A stretch of 64,000 nt of DNA from VRUE01 sp963712595 (GCA_963712595.1 CAVQIM010000001.1:372001-436000); one strand, 5' to 3'. Numbered from the stretch's first letter, positions 52,756-62,196 are shown. Program-made: numbers and translations. Notes: generated by a model not told the origin, from the sequence alone.

Positions 52756-53463
52756 TCAGACGGCCGGTGAGAGGGCTTCGAGGATGTGAGGCCAGACGTA
52801 GACCTCGATTGTCGCTGCAACGACGAGGACTGGAATGGCGATCAGAACGGTGATCAGGGTGGCGGCGAGGAGCTGGTTCCACTCGCCGCGGCGGCTGGCG
52901 ATCAGCCAGGCGGCGAGCGGCAGGAAGAGGGCGGTCAGCTCTGGGAGGGCATGGGGTAGGACGCTGAGGAGCAGGGTCGCGATCGAGATGTGGAGCTGGA
53001 AGGAGATCGTCGAGCCCTGGAAGCCGAGGTAGAGCGCCTGGGTGCCGAGCGAGAAGAGCGTCACCGCGCAGACGAAGAGGATCGCCAGCTCGCCGGCCTT
53101 GACGTGGATCCAGCGCGAGAGCCCGGAGCGCTGGGCGGCGGCGATCGGCATCGAGGCGCCGGCGATGAAGCCGGCGATGCAGGCGGTCCCGTGCAGGGCA
53201 AGGACCAGCGAGTTGCGCCAGAGGATCGGCAGCAGGTCGCCGGGGTCCGAAGGTTCCGTCAGCCCCGGCAGGTGGATCGGCGTGATGTCAGGCGTCAACA
53301 GGCCGGCGACCACCCAGACCGCCCCCAGCAGCGCCAGTGCGATCGCCAGGCTCAGCCCCAACCAGCCGCGCAGAACCGCCCAAGGCCTTCCGTTCCAAGC
53401 CTCCAGCGCCACCCGCGTGTCCCGCATCCCGTGCGAGAAGACGTGCTCGTTGGCGGTGTTCAT
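52756..53463 (-). CDS. SpoIIM/DUF95-type membrane protein
   Basis: I start it at ATG 53463, giving 235 residues. About six helices; the LILWRNSLVLALHGTACIAGFIAGASM region with N at the helix start and HVKAGELAILFVCAVTLF resemble stage II sporulation protein M (DUF95). In Bacillus SpoIIM drives engulfment with SpoIID and SpoIIP; in actinobacteria homologues are often next to an RDD-family or ABC gene, which is not the case here. Role unknown. The region is divergent from the acetyltransferase gene (120 bp between). Confidence 0.8.
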   Translation of the reverse strand: MNTANEHVFSHGMRDTRVALEAWNGRPWAVLRGWLGLSLAIALALLGAVWVVAGLLTPDITPIHLPGLTEPSDPGDLLPILWRNSLVLALHGTACIAGFIAGASMPIAAAQRSGLSRWIHVKAGELAILFVCAVTLFSLGTQALYLGFQGSTISFQLHISIATLLLSVLPHALPELTALFLPLAAWLIASRRGEWNQLLAATLITVLIAIPVLVVAATIEVYVWPHILEALSPAV

Positions 53464-53583
53464 TCGCTCACACCATCGGCATCTGGCGGTCGCGATTTGA
53501 GCGATGGAGCTAGCCGGACGACTATCGAGGTCGGCCATCGATTGACTAGATGCCACGTCACTCGGCTCTGTAAGGATCGCGCC

Positions 53584-54180
53584 ATGCACCCAATGGAACC
53601 GGTAGAGCTAAACGGCGACTTGGTGGGGATTGAGCCGTTGTCCCCCGATCACGCTGCCGGCTTGCTGGCTGCTGCAGATGCCGATGAGGTCTTTGCATGG
53701 CTTCCGTATTCAAGGCCCCCAGACCTCGATCGAGCGCGGGCCTGGATCGACAACGCAATCACCGATCGACAGGCCAACCGCCGGTTTCCCTTCGCAATTC
53801 TCAGCATTAACAAAGGTTCGGTAATCGGCTCCACGTCCTACTGGGACTTCGACGCCAACAACGCGCATGTGGAGATTGGCTCAACATGGCTCAGTCGCGC
53901 TTCCTGGCGGACGGGTCGAAACGCCGAGGCGAAGCTGCTTCTGATGACACATGCGTTCGAGACCCTGCAACTCGAGCGAGTTGCCTTTCGCACTGACATT
54001 CGCAATGAACGCTCACAGCGATCGCTAGAGACGCTCGGCGCGATCAAAGAGGGTGTGCACCGTCACGAGATGCAACGACGAGATAGCAGCTGGCGCGACA
54101 GCGTCCACTACTCGATTCTCAGCTCCGAATGGCCCGATGCGAAGCACCGCCTGCTCGAGCGGCTTGGAGCGAGGGGTTGA
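53584..54180 (+). CDS. GNAT-family N-acetyltransferase (RimJ/RimL-like)
   Basis: I start this 198-residue protein at ATG 53584. It has the RimJ/RimL-type GNAT layout: VELNGDLVGIEPLSPDHA, RFPFAILSINKGSVIGSTSYWDF, VEIGSTWLSRASWRTGRNAEAKLLLMTHAFETLQLERVAFRTDIRNERSQRSLETLGA. The acetyl-CoA loop usually reads RGxGxG/A; here it is RTGRNAEA. Substrates of relatives are ribosomal proteins, antibiotics or amino acids. Codon use is somewhat less GC-rich than neighbours, hinting at transfer. Confidence 0.87.
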   Translation: MHPMEPVELNGDLVGIEPLSPDHAAGLLAAADADEVFAWLPYSRPPDLDRARAWIDNAITDRQANRRFPFAILSINKGSVIGSTSYWDFDANNAHVEIGSTWLSRASWRTGRNAEAKLLLMTHAFETLQLERVAFRTDIRNERSQRSLETLGAIKEGVHRHEMQRRDSSWRDSVHYSILSSEWPDAKHRLLERLGARG

Positions 54181-54215
54181 ATCCGGACAGCCCTACGGCA
54201 TCAAGCAACCACTGA

Positions 54216-54288
54216 TGGAGCTGAGGGGGCTCGAACCCCTGACCTTCGCGCTGCCAGCGCGACGCTCTTCCAGCTGAGCTACAGCCCC
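54216..54288 (-). tRNA. tRNA-Ala (anticodon GGC)
   Basis: The reverse strand folds into a standard cloverleaf of 73 nt: acceptor GGGGCTG with CAGCTCC (one G-U pair), D arm GCTC/GAGC, anticodon stem TCGCG/CGCGA with loop CTGGCAG and anticodon GGC, T arm AGGGG/CCCCT with loop TTCGAGC, discriminator A. The CCA end is not encoded. It reads GCC alanine codons, which should be frequent in this GC-rich genome. Confidence 0.97.
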
Positions 54289-54482
54289 GGGAACTCGTTA
54301 CGCGCCGCTGAGTTTAGCGCTGCACGCTGGCCCTTCTCCCTGCGGCACGGCGCCCGACTGCCGCAGTAGGGTTCCTGCCCAATCCAGGGTCACGAGCAGT
54401 TTCAGGACCGCACGGCGACCCGTTAGCTCCCCACAGGGAATCGATTCTCCCGACTCCCCGAGCGGGATTGGAAAGGGACATC

Positions 54483-55442
54483 GTGGCCAAGAATGCAACG
54501 GACGGCCCGCGCCAGGGAGTCGACGGACACAAGAAGGGCATGCCCGCCGAGGGCAGCCCGGTCGACCGGATCGCCAACTTGACCGTCACCGTCGTGCCGC
54601 TGGCCCTGGTCGGCTACGCGGCCTGGCTTGCCTGGGGCGGCATCCTCGACTGGCAGGCGATCCTGATCTTCTTCGCCACCCTGATCCCCTTCGGCCTGGG
54701 GATCACGGTCGGCTTCCATCGGCTCTTCACCCACCGCTCCTTCAAAACCTCGCGACCGATGCGTGCCCTGTGGGCGGTGCTGGGCTCGATGACGCTCGAG
54801 GGGCCGGTGATCGAGTGGGTCGCCTACCACCGCCGCCACCACGCCTTCTCCGACGAAGAGGGCGATCCGCACAGCCCTCACGTCGGCCACGGCGAGGGCT
54901 GGCGCGGCGCCCTGCGTGGCCTCTTCTACGCCCATGTCGGCTGGGTCCTGTTCAGCACCGAGCCGGCCGAGGAGGAGCGCTACGCACCCGACCTGATCAA
55001 GGATCCGGTCGTTCGCTTCGTCGACCGCACCTTCGTGCTCTGGGCCGTGCTCGGGCTGGCGATCCCGTTCGGACTCGGGGTGGCGCTCACGGGGACAATC
55101 CGCGGCGGGCTGCTCGGCCTGCTCTGGGGTGGCGCCGTGCGGATCTTCGTCCTCCACCACATCACCTTCTGCATCAACTCCCTCTGCCACTTCTTCGGCA
55201 CCCGCGCCTTCGCCACGGGGGACGAGTCGCGCAACCTCGCCCTACTGGCCCCGTTCACCTTCGGCGAGGCGTGGCACAACAACCACCACGCCTTCCCCAC
55301 CTCGGCACGGCACGGCCTTGGCCGCGGCGAGCTCGACCCCTCGGCAGCGTTGATCTCGCTGATGGAGCGCGTCGGCCTGGCCTGGGACGTGGTTCGCATC
55401 AGCCCCGAGCGAATCGCCGCCAAGGCGACCGCCGGCCAATGA
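54483..55442 (+). CDS. Acyl-CoA/acyl-lipid delta-9-type fatty acid desaturase
   Basis: A membrane di-iron desaturase that introduces a cis double bond into fatty acyl chains to adjust fluidity. I start it at GTG 54483, giving 319 residues, because GAAAGGG lies 7 bp upstream; a TTG at 54468 is the alternative. The three His boxes are complete: HRLFTHRS, WVAYHRRHHAFSD and AWHNNHHAFP. Four helices flank them. It is convergent with the GMC oxidase gene 10 bp away and downstream of tRNA-Ala on the opposite strand. Confidence 0.95.
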   Translation: MAKNATDGPRQGVDGHKKGMPAEGSPVDRIANLTVTVVPLALVGYAAWLAWGGILDWQAILIFFATLIPFGLGITVGFHRLFTHRSFKTSRPMRALWAVLGSMTLEGPVIEWVAYHRRHHAFSDEEGDPHSPHVGHGEGWRGALRGLFYAHVGWVLFSTEPAEEERYAPDLIKDPVVRFVDRTFVLWAVLGLAIPFGLGVALTGTIRGGLLGLLWGGAVRIFVLHHITFCINSLCHFFGTRAFATGDESRNLALLAPFTFGEAWHNNHHAFPTSARHGLGRGELDPSAALISLMERVGLAWDVVRISPERIAAKATAGQ

Positions 55443-55452
55443 TCGCCCCTCC

Positions 55453-57429
55453 CTAAGCGAGCATCTGCTCGGCCGTGCGGTGGGCGAGCGACATGATCGA
55501 GACCATCGGGTTGACGCCGGGAGCGCTCGGGAAGGCGGAACCGTCGCCGATCCAGACTCCCTTGACGTCGTGCAGCTCGCCGCGGCCGTCGGCGACCGAC
55601 GTCTGCGGGTCGGACCCCATGCGACAGGAGCCCATCTGGTGGGCGGAGAGGCAGCCGACGTCGTTGGGCTCGTAGGAGGCCGCCTCGACCTCGGCCAGAA
55701 ATGCGTCGAAGTCCTCGCCCTGTCGCCAGCGCAGCTCGCGGCGGTGGAGGGTGAAGATCTCGACCGCACCGGCCGCCTGCTGGAGCCGGCAGAGCTCGAC
55801 GTTCGCGCGCATGGCGAGGCGGCGGTCGACCGGGTCGTCGAGGCCCCAGCGCACCACGGCGCGCCCGTGCTCGTCGATCGCCACCTCACCCGAGCCGTGG
55901 TCGCGGGCGACGCTGATGAACGGGGCGTGCCAGCGGAACGCCTGCATCAGGCGCTTGTGGTCGGCCCCGCTCTCCCACGGATAGTTCGCCCCGATCAGGC
56001 CCGGGAACATGCCGGTTGCCTCGATCAGGAAGCCGCAGCCGTCCTCGAGGTCGGCGTAGGCGTCTGAGACGAGCGACTGGATCTGGCCGCGCCAGCCCTC
56101 GACCGGCTCGTCGTAGGTTCCCATCACGACGAAGGCGGGATGCAGGCGCAGGTTCTTGCCGACCGCTGGGCCGCCGATGCCCGAGCGCAGCAACAGGGCC
56201 GGCGACTCGATCGCCCCGCAGGCGACGACCACCGTCGGGGCCTCGACCGTGACCGCCGTGGTCGAGCCGTCGGCGTGGGTGACCGTCGCCTCGACTCCAA
56301 CCGCCTGCCCGTCCTGGACCAGGATCCGCTCCGCGTAGGTGCCGACGAGCGCACTCGCACCGCTGTCCGAGGCGTCCTGGAGCCAGGTCTTCATCGCCGA
56401 GCGCTTGCAGCCGTGCTGGCAACCCATCGGGCAGTAGCCGCAGTTCTCCGGGTTGTCCTCGAGGGCGGCGTTGCGCACGATCGGCCGGTGCTCGTGGCCG
56501 AGCGCGTCGAGCCCGGCCATCAGGCGGGTGTGGGTGCCGTTCTGGGTCGTCACCTCGGTGTTGGCGTTGAGCCGCTCCAGCACCGTGCCGATGTGCTCCC
56601 GGCGGTAGGCCTCGTCGTCCTCAAGCCCAACCAGGCCGTGCTCCGACCACTCGGCGAGGATGCGCTCCGGCGTGGGGATGCAGTTCATGTAGTTGACGAC
56701 GGTCCCGCCGCCGAGGGTCTGGCCGGCAAGGAGCCCGATCGATCCGTCCTCCGATGCCGCCAACCCCGCTCCGTAATAGAGCTCGAGGTAGCCGGGCAGC
56801 TCCAATTGCTTGAAGTCCTGCTCGTTGCGATACCCCCCCATCTCGAGCACGAGCACCTTCTTGCCGGCGGCGGCGAGCCTGGCGGCGATCACCGACCCGC
56901 CGGAGCCGGAGCCGACGACGCAGGCATCGGCCGTGAGCGTGGCGCTCTCGCCGCTGACCTCCTCGACGGCGATCGTCTTGGGAGCGGCCGCCGCATCGGG
57001 CGGCGGACTCGTCGGCCCTGGGTAGCCGATCGCCTCCCAGTTCGGGTTGCTCCCCCGCTCGTCGGGAAGCGCGTAGAAGAAGAGGAAGGTGAGGCCCTTG
57101 AGGCGGTCGAGCCCCAACTTGGCCTCGGGGTCGGCATCGCGAAAGCCGTGGACGACCTGGGTGCGGACCTCGATCGGCAGGCTGGCGAAGTCCTGCGCGG
57201 TGAGCGCATCGAGCAGGCCGGCCACGGCCGCAAGCTCCTCCGGCAGCAGCGCCTCGGAGAGCATCGCCTCGATCTGGGCCGGCACCCCGAGGTCGGCAGC
57301 CGAGCGCGCCATGAACTCGCGCTCGACCGGATCGCCGCTGTCCATCTCCACCGACGGCACGAAGGTCTCGCACAGCGCCGTCAGCGTCGCATGCTGGGTC
57401 TCGTCGAAAGTCGGCGCCAGTACGGCCAT
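55453..57429 (-). CDS. GMC-family oxidoreductase, long-chain alcohol oxidase-like
   Basis: A 658-residue flavoenzyme from ATG 57429, preceded by GAGGGGG. An N-terminal helical domain (about 1-150) comes before the FAD motif ACVVGSGSGGSVIAARLAAAGKKVLVLE, then GQTLGGGTVVNYMNC and a Cys-rich CGYCPMGCQHGCKRS motif typical of plant and yeast fatty alcohol oxidases. The C-terminal GMC signature is GVWIGDGSAFPSAPGVNPMVSIMSLA. It may oxidise long-chain alcohols to aldehydes. It shares an intergenic gap with the epimerase remnant. Confidence 0.9.
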   Translation of the reverse strand: MAVLAPTFDETQHATLTALCETFVPSVEMDSGDPVEREFMARSAADLGVPAQIEAMLSEALLPEELAAVAGLLDALTAQDFASLPIEVRTQVVHGFRDADPEAKLGLDRLKGLTFLFFYALPDERGSNPNWEAIGYPGPTSPPPDAAAAPKTIAVEEVSGESATLTADACVVGSGSGGSVIAARLAAAGKKVLVLEMGGYRNEQDFKQLELPGYLELYYGAGLAASEDGSIGLLAGQTLGGGTVVNYMNCIPTPERILAEWSEHGLVGLEDDEAYRREHIGTVLERLNANTEVTTQNGTHTRLMAGLDALGHEHRPIVRNAALEDNPENCGYCPMGCQHGCKRSAMKTWLQDASDSGASALVGTYAERILVQDGQAVGVEATVTHADGSTTAVTVEAPTVVVACGAIESPALLLRSGIGGPAVGKNLRLHPAFVVMGTYDEPVEGWRGQIQSLVSDAYADLEDGCGFLIEATGMFPGLIGANYPWESGADHKRLMQAFRWHAPFISVARDHGSGEVAIDEHGRAVVRWGLDDPVDRRLAMRANVELCRLQQAAGAVEIFTLHRRELRWRQGEDFDAFLAEVEAASYEPNDVGCLSAHQMGSCRMGSDPQTSVADGRGELHDVKGVWIGDGSAFPSAPGVNPMVSIMSLAHRTAEQMLA

Positions 57430-57580
57430 CGTTCCCCCTCGGTAGTCGCTATCTCGGGCGACCCTAACGCCCCGATCTTTGGTCCGCAAACCTTGATCGG
57501 CCGGTGCGGTTTGCGCATGGCGGCCGCGCGGGGAAAGGGTTGCGGATAAACCGATGGCCTAGCGGGTCGTGGTTCGGTGG
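57430..57580. other. Intergenic segment upstream of GMC gene
   Basis: About 150 bp before the epimerase remnant, with the GMC gene reading away on the left. It should hold the GMC promoter. Codons just before the remnant's ATG (57565-57580) read plausibly as the same protein's preceding residues but are cut by an in-frame TAG at 57560-57562. Nothing else recognisable. Confidence 0.4.
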
Positions 57581-57688
57581 ATGACCGAAGCGCGAGGGGC
57601 GTCAAACCAAAAGGCGAAGCAGGAGCTCGACTGGCAGCCGGCCTGGTCGAGCTGGCGGGAAGGCTTTCGGGACGGGCTCCAGGATTAG
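57581..57688 (+). pseudogene. C-terminal remnant of an NAD-dependent epimerase/dehydratase
   Basis: A 35-residue frame reading MTEARGASNQKAKQELDWQP, then AWSSWREGFRDGLQD and TAG. The pattern ARGASNxKAKxELxWxPxxxSWREGFxxGL is the C-terminal signature of actinobacterial NAD(P)-dependent epimerases (SDR-type). The rest of such a protein (about 270 residues) is missing upstream, where there are stops in the frame. It is best read as the decayed tail of a deleted gene. Confidence 0.6.
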
Positions 57689-57734
57689 CGGCCAGCGATC
57701 GGGGGCCCGCCAGATGAAAGCTCACCGAGCAGCC

Positions 57735-58295
57735 CTAGCCGCTCAGGTGGAGACCACGGACCGGCCCGTCGCCGACCTGGACCAGGAGGGTCACCGGCCT
57801 GCGGTCGCGCAGCAGGAACCCGGCTGCGAACACCGTTCGCGGCTTGTCCTCGCAGGGCACATAGGTGACAGAGGCGTAGGCGGGACGGGGATGCACTCCG
57901 AGAATCCCGACGCGATACCGCTGCGCCTCTGGCACGGAGATCGTCACCGGACGATGCCCCGCGACCATCGTCGGCGTCTTCACCGTCAGCAGGCCGTCTT
58001 CGAGCGCGCCTTCGTCGAAGTCCGGGCCCGGGCCCGGACCGGCCAGCCCGAACGGGCCGATCCACAGTGAGTGCTTGCGCCAGTCGGCGGGGCCAGGACC
58101 GTCGAAGGTGATGTCGCAGTCGCGGACCTTGGAGCCGACCGCGAGCTTCGGGTGGGGCGGCGTGGTGCGCGCGCCGTGCGCGACCCGTGCCGTCGTGTCG
58201 TCGGGCTGGGAGCCCTCGCCGCAGCCGGCAAGCAAGGTCAGGCAGGCCGCGAGGACCAGCATTAGGTGAAGCTCAGCCTTTGTCAGGGGACCCAT
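57735..58295 (-). CDS. Putative lipoprotein, function unknown
   Basis: A 186-residue protein from ATG 58295. The N-terminus MGPLTKAELHLMLVLAACLT carries a signal followed by the lipobox LLAGC. After cleavage a polar segment precedes a beta-rich domain with a pair of cysteines (VRDCDIT, VPCEDK), including PVTISVPEAQRYRVGILGVHP. The family is not recognised. It is divergent from the ABM-like gene; a GTGGAGC/GCTCCAC inverted repeat (about 58313-58345) lies between them. Confidence 0.7.
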   Translation of the reverse strand: MGPLTKAELHLMLVLAACLTLLAGCGEGSQPDDTTARVAHGARTTPPHPKLAVGSKVRDCDITFDGPGPADWRKHSLWIGPFGLAGPGPGPDFDEGALEDGLLTVKTPTMVAGHRPVTISVPEAQRYRVGILGVHPRPAYASVTYVPCEDKPRTVFAAGFLLRDRRPVTLLVQVGDGPVRGLHLSG

Positions 58296-58365
58296 TCTGA
58301 GCACTCGACGGTGTGGAGCGAACCGACTATGGTCGATGCTCCACGACAATCGAGGAGGATCCATC

Positions 58366-58653
58366 ATGTACGTGCGTGCCGTCAGGTTCACCGACGTATC
58401 TGCAGAGCGGGTGCAAGAGCTTCTTTCTCGCATCGAGGAGTCCGACGGACCACCTCCTGGCGTCCCCGCCACGGGTCTCAAGATCTTGGTCGACGGCGCA
58501 CAGGAAACGGCGGTGGTCCTTCAGTACTTCGAGAGCGCGGAGGACATGGAGGCCGGAAGCAAGGTGTTCAGCGCGATGGATCCGTCGGAGACGCCCGGCA
58601 CGCGCGCATCGGTTGACATGTGCGAGGTGAAGCTCGAGCGAACGCTTACCTGA
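58366..58653 (+). CDS. Small dimeric alpha/beta-barrel-like protein
   Basis: A 95-residue protein from ATG 58366 with a strong GAGGAGG 7 bp upstream. Beta strands (MYVRAVRFTDVSAERVQELL; GLKILVDGAQETAVVLQYFES) and a helix (EDMEAGSKVFSAMD) are laid out as in ABM-type (antibiotic biosynthesis monooxygenase) or other ferredoxin-like dimeric folds. No catalytic residues can be assigned. It may bind a small molecule or be a stress protein. Confidence 0.72.
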   Translation: MYVRAVRFTDVSAERVQELLSRIEESDGPPPGVPATGLKILVDGAQETAVVLQYFESAEDMEAGSKVFSAMDPSETPGTRASVDMCEVKLERTLT

Positions 58654-58699
58654 ATCACTGCGCAAGCGCCGCATCCACAGCAGGCCGCCCCGGCTTAGC

Positions 58700-59497
58700 A
58701 TGGCGCCGATGAAACGGGCCGGACAGATCGCTTTCCTCGCCGCCCTTCTGGCTGTACTGCTCGTCAGCTCAGCGGGCGGGCGCGGCGGGGGCGAGCCGGC
58801 GTCGGGGGACCCTTACTGGCTCGGGCCCTACTTCGCCGGCATGCGAGTGACCGGCGAAGAGAGCTACACCGGCACCACCATCCTGTATGGGGACTGCGAA
58901 CTTCCCGAAGGCGAGGGCGGGTGCTCGCTGCCGGCCCAAGTCCAAACTACGACCAGCTGCGCCCGCAACCCGATTGCGATCGACAAACTCCCCTACCGGG
59001 TCTACCCGCTGCGGGGCGGCGGGCTCGCGGTCGCCTACGAAGCCACCGCCGTGGACGTCGGGACCGGCAACCGGACCGTGACGGTCTACACCAACGAACT
59101 CGAGCTGATGAGCGCGGCCCTGCGTGAAGTCCGCCGCCGCTCCGAGCCGTCCCCGCAACCGTTGCCGCCGCCGGTCTACCCGATGACCGTGCTCCGCGAG
59201 CTGAAGCGTGTGACCGCGGCCGCGAATCGGCTCCACGGCGTCAAGGCGATTGCCAGGGCGACCGAACTCTCGCCGGACGAAGTGAGGGTGCGACTGCGGA
59301 TCGCCGATCTGCTCGGGCCGAAGGCGCTCGCAGGGGTGCCGGCCCCGAAGATGTCGACTGCGACCGTCGAGCGGTTGCGCCAGCTCGCCTTTGCCGCCGA
59401 CGAACTGGGCCTGGCCGAAACGGCCCGCAAGCACCATCTGACGAAGGCGGAGCTGCGGGCGAAGATCCGCCGCGTGCGCGGCCTCGCTTACTGCTAG
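58700..59497 (+). CDS. Secreted protein of unknown function
   Basis: A 265-residue protein with a signal peptide (MKRAGQIAFLAALLAVLLVSSAGG). The mature part has a first beta-rich domain of about 120 residues with three cysteines (GDCELPEGEGGCSL, TTSCAR), then a Pro-rich linker (EPSPQPLPPPVYP) and a helical C-terminal domain with two repeated DNA-binding-like helices (RLHGVKAIARATELSPDEVRVR; RLRQLAFAADELGLAETARKHH). The combination is unusual for an exported protein. It is convergent with the frameshifted gene, overlapping it by 4 bp. Confidence 0.7.
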   Translation: MAPMKRAGQIAFLAALLAVLLVSSAGGRGGGEPASGDPYWLGPYFAGMRVTGEESYTGTTILYGDCELPEGEGGCSLPAQVQTTTSCARNPIAIDKLPYRVYPLRGGGLAVAYEATAVDVGTGNRTVTVYTNELELMSAALREVRRRSEPSPQPLPPPVYPMTVLRELKRVTAAANRLHGVKAIARATELSPDEVRVRLRIADLLGPKALAGVPAPKMSTATVERLRQLAFAADELGLAETARKHHLTKAELRAKIRRVRGLAYC

Positions 59498-60446
59498 TCG
59501 AACTGGTATTCGGGACGGAGGATCGCCGCGAAGCCGGGGCCACCGGTGTCGATCGGATCGGCCCCGAGAAGCGGCACCCGGATCGTGCTTCGCCAGAGGG
59601 CGCGACCATGAGGACGTGTCTCGAAGGTCGCGCGGCCGCTGAGCGGGCTCGGCGGGCGCAACGTTGCCCTGCCCGCGGCGTGGTCGAAGTCAAAGGCCGA
59701 AGCCGGGCCGATGACCTGGGACGCGCGGGTGATCTCCATGCCTTCGCGTTTTTCGAGCTTCGCGCCCAGGAAGATGCTCTTGCCGCCGCTGTAGCGATGG
59801 TGGACGCCGGCAGCGAAGTAGCAGGAGCAGCCGCGGCTGCCCGCCGAGAGCGTCGCCGACTCCCTTCCGCCCTTCTCGTCCCGGGAGGTCGCCGCCGACA
59901 GGCGCGCGACACGGGCGAAGGGGTCCATCGCTTCGGCTTCGGGCACTCCCACTGGGAGATCACGCTCATCGTTCCACTCGCCTGCGGCCCTTCGATCCGC
60001 ACGAATCCCTGCTCGCCGGTGAAGTCGACCGTCCCGGAGAAGACGCCTTCGCGCAGGGTCCGCGGCGCTCCCGTGCAGCCCTCCCCCGGCTCAGTCGAGT
60101 TCAGCGTCTCGGTCGGGGTGAAGGTGGCGTCGATCAGACCGAGCCGCCCGAAGCGCACTCTCAGCCCCGCTTCGGTGGCTTCGCCGGGCACTTCGTAGCT
60201 GACGATCTGGCCCTTTCTCCGCAGCTCGAGGGTCACGGTCCCGTCTTCGGAGTTTTCGAGGTGCGCGTGCAGGCCGTTGCTCGCCTTCAGCTCGAGCTCG
60301 ACCCGGACGACGGTTCCTCCTTCCGGGCCCGCACCAGACGCCACCCCGGCCGGAACCGCTATCAGCGCAGCGGCGGCCGCGATTGCCGGGGGCAGAAAGA
60401 AGGCACGGCGCACAGCCACAGAATAGGGCGCCCGAAAAAGCCGCAT
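59494..60446 (-). pseudogene. Secreted beta-rich protein gene, interrupted by a frameshift
   Basis: Two adjoining minus-strand frames form one protein. Frame 1 starts at ATG 60446, has a signal peptide (AFFLPPAIAAAAALIAVPAG) and a beta-rich domain with VVRVELELKASNGLHAHLEN, running to SVISQWECPKPK. Frame 2 resumes at about 59940 with AEAMDPFARVARLSAAT and ends at 59494 with RPEYQFD. The switch occurs at a run of three G on the plus strand (59941-59943; CCC in the transcript), where a single missing base would restore the frame. It is either a true pseudogene or a sequencing/assembly error; the second half is well conserved in composition and has no stops. Confidence 0.75.
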
Positions 60447-60588
60447 CGGGGCACATTGCACTGCTCAATAGGCCTCCCCGCAGCTCTAGCTTCCTTCCCG
60501 TTGGCGAAAGTCTCTCGCCGCCCACCACCAAGTCGCCGCTAAAGCTCGGTTTTGAATCGACGCGGGGCCAAGGCGCGCCGCCCGCCGG

Positions 60589-62196
60589 TTACCGAGCAAG
60601 CCGCCGGGCGATGACCTTGAGGGCAAGGACCTCGTCCGCGCCCTCGAAGATCGACAGCACCCGGGCATCCACGTAGTAGCGGCTGACCGGGAACTCCTCG
60701 GCGTAGCCCATGCCGCCGTGGATCTGCATCGCCTCGCGGGTCACCCACTCCGCCGCCCGGCAAACGTAGGCCTTGACCATCGAGACCTCCATCGCTCCCT
60801 CGCCCTGCGCCATCAGGCGGGCCACGCGATAGGCGAACTGGCGGCTGGCCTGGATGACCACCGCCATCCGGGCCAGCTTCGCACGGGTGAGCTGAAACTC
60901 GATGATCGGCTTGCCGAAGACGTTGCGCTCCGACGCGTAGTCGTAGGCAGCCTCGTATGCGGCCTGCATCACGCCCACCGCACGCGCCGCGGTCTGGATG
61001 CGACCGTTCTCGAAACCCGCCATCTGGAGGTAGAAGCCGCGACCGAGCCCCTCCTCGCCACCGATCAGGTTCTCCGCCGGGACGTACCAGTTGTCGAACG
61101 CAACCTCGTAGGAGTGCATCCCGCGGTAGCCGATCGTGTCGATTGCGCGGCCCTCCATCTTGCCGCCCTCCTCCTGGCTGAGCTCGAAGCCGTGACCGGC
61201 GCTGCGCTCCTTCGGGACGACGAAGAGCGAAAGTCCCTTGTGGCCCTTCGAGCGATCCGGGTCGGTCCGCGCCAGCAGCATGAACACGTCTGCCCTGGCG
61301 CCAAAGGTGCACCAGGTCTTGACGCCGTTGATCCGCCAGCCGTCTCCGTCCCGGGTGGCCATGGTCCTCAACGAGGCGACGTCGGACCCGTAGTCGGGCT
61401 CCGTCACGGCGATCCCGACCATCAGCTCGCCGCTGGCCATGCGCGGCAGCCACTCCCGCTTCTGCTCCTCGGTGCCGCCCGCCAAAAGCGCCCGCGCCAG
61501 GATCTCCGGCCGGGTGACCAGCGAGCCGCCGACGCCGAGCGAGCCGCGCGAGAGCTCCTCGGTCGCGACAACCATCGAGAGGTACTCGCCTTCGCCTTCG
61601 GCCGCAAAGCCGTCGTACTCCTCGGGAATCGAGACGCCGAACGTTCCGAGCTCGGACAGGCCTTCGATGATCTCCTCGGGGATGTCCTCGTTCTTGCGGT
61701 GGATCTCCTCGGCGACCGGGCGGATCCGCTCCTCCGCGAAGCGGCGGAAGGTGTCCTGCACCATCACGAAGTCGTCGTCGAGGTGGCGCGGCCCCTGGGT
61801 CCCGCAGAGCGCCGAGAGGAACTCCGGGGAGCGATAGGGGGGCGCAAAGGCGAGAGCGGAGTCGAGAGCCCCCAGCTCGGTGCCCCACTCTTGCTCGCGA
61901 CCCATGAGCCGGGTGGCGACGTCATGGATGACGTCGGCGACGAAGGCGCATGCGATGCGGGCCTCCTCGTTCCCCCTCTCTCCATAGTCGAGGACGGCCC
62001 GGGCGTTCTCGACCGCTGCTGCGGCGTGCGCGAGGTCGTAGGCGACGACCTGGTCGGCGTCGACGTCCCCGTCGGCGGCGAGGTGCTTGAAGGCGCCTTC
62101 GACAACCGAGCCGGCGGCCTCGACTGCAGACGCGGCTGCGACGAGGTCGGGTTTCTCTACGGACGTGGCGGTGGCGGGATCGGTTTCTTGTGGCAT
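60589..62196 (-). CDS. Acyl-CoA dehydrogenase with N-terminal extension
   Basis: A 535-residue FAD-dependent dehydrogenase from ATG 62196. The first 130 residues are an Ala-rich helical extension absent from standard 380-residue enzymes. The core then follows: DDDFVMVQDTFRRFAEERI, TEPDYGSDVASLRTMA (FAD/substrate loop), GMHSYEVAFDNWYVPAENLIG, and the C-terminal FEGADEV region with the catalytic Glu of the family. It oxidises acyl-CoA to enoyl-CoA; chain length unknown. The helicase gene is divergent, 95 bp away. Confidence 0.93.
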   Translation of the reverse strand: MPQETDPATATSVEKPDLVAAASAVEAAGSVVEGAFKHLAADGDVDADQVVAYDLAHAAAAVENARAVLDYGERGNEEARIACAFVADVIHDVATRLMGREQEWGTELGALDSALAFAPPYRSPEFLSALCGTQGPRHLDDDFVMVQDTFRRFAEERIRPVAEEIHRKNEDIPEEIIEGLSELGTFGVSIPEEYDGFAAEGEGEYLSMVVATEELSRGSLGVGGSLVTRPEILARALLAGGTEEQKREWLPRMASGELMVGIAVTEPDYGSDVASLRTMATRDGDGWRINGVKTWCTFGARADVFMLLARTDPDRSKGHKGLSLFVVPKERSAGHGFELSQEEGGKMEGRAIDTIGYRGMHSYEVAFDNWYVPAENLIGGEEGLGRGFYLQMAGFENGRIQTAARAVGVMQAAYEAAYDYASERNVFGKPIIEFQLTRAKLARMAVVIQASRQFAYRVARLMAQGEGAMEVSMVKAYVCRAAEWVTREAMQIHGGMGYAEEFPVSRYYVDARVLSIFEGADEVLALKVIARRLAR

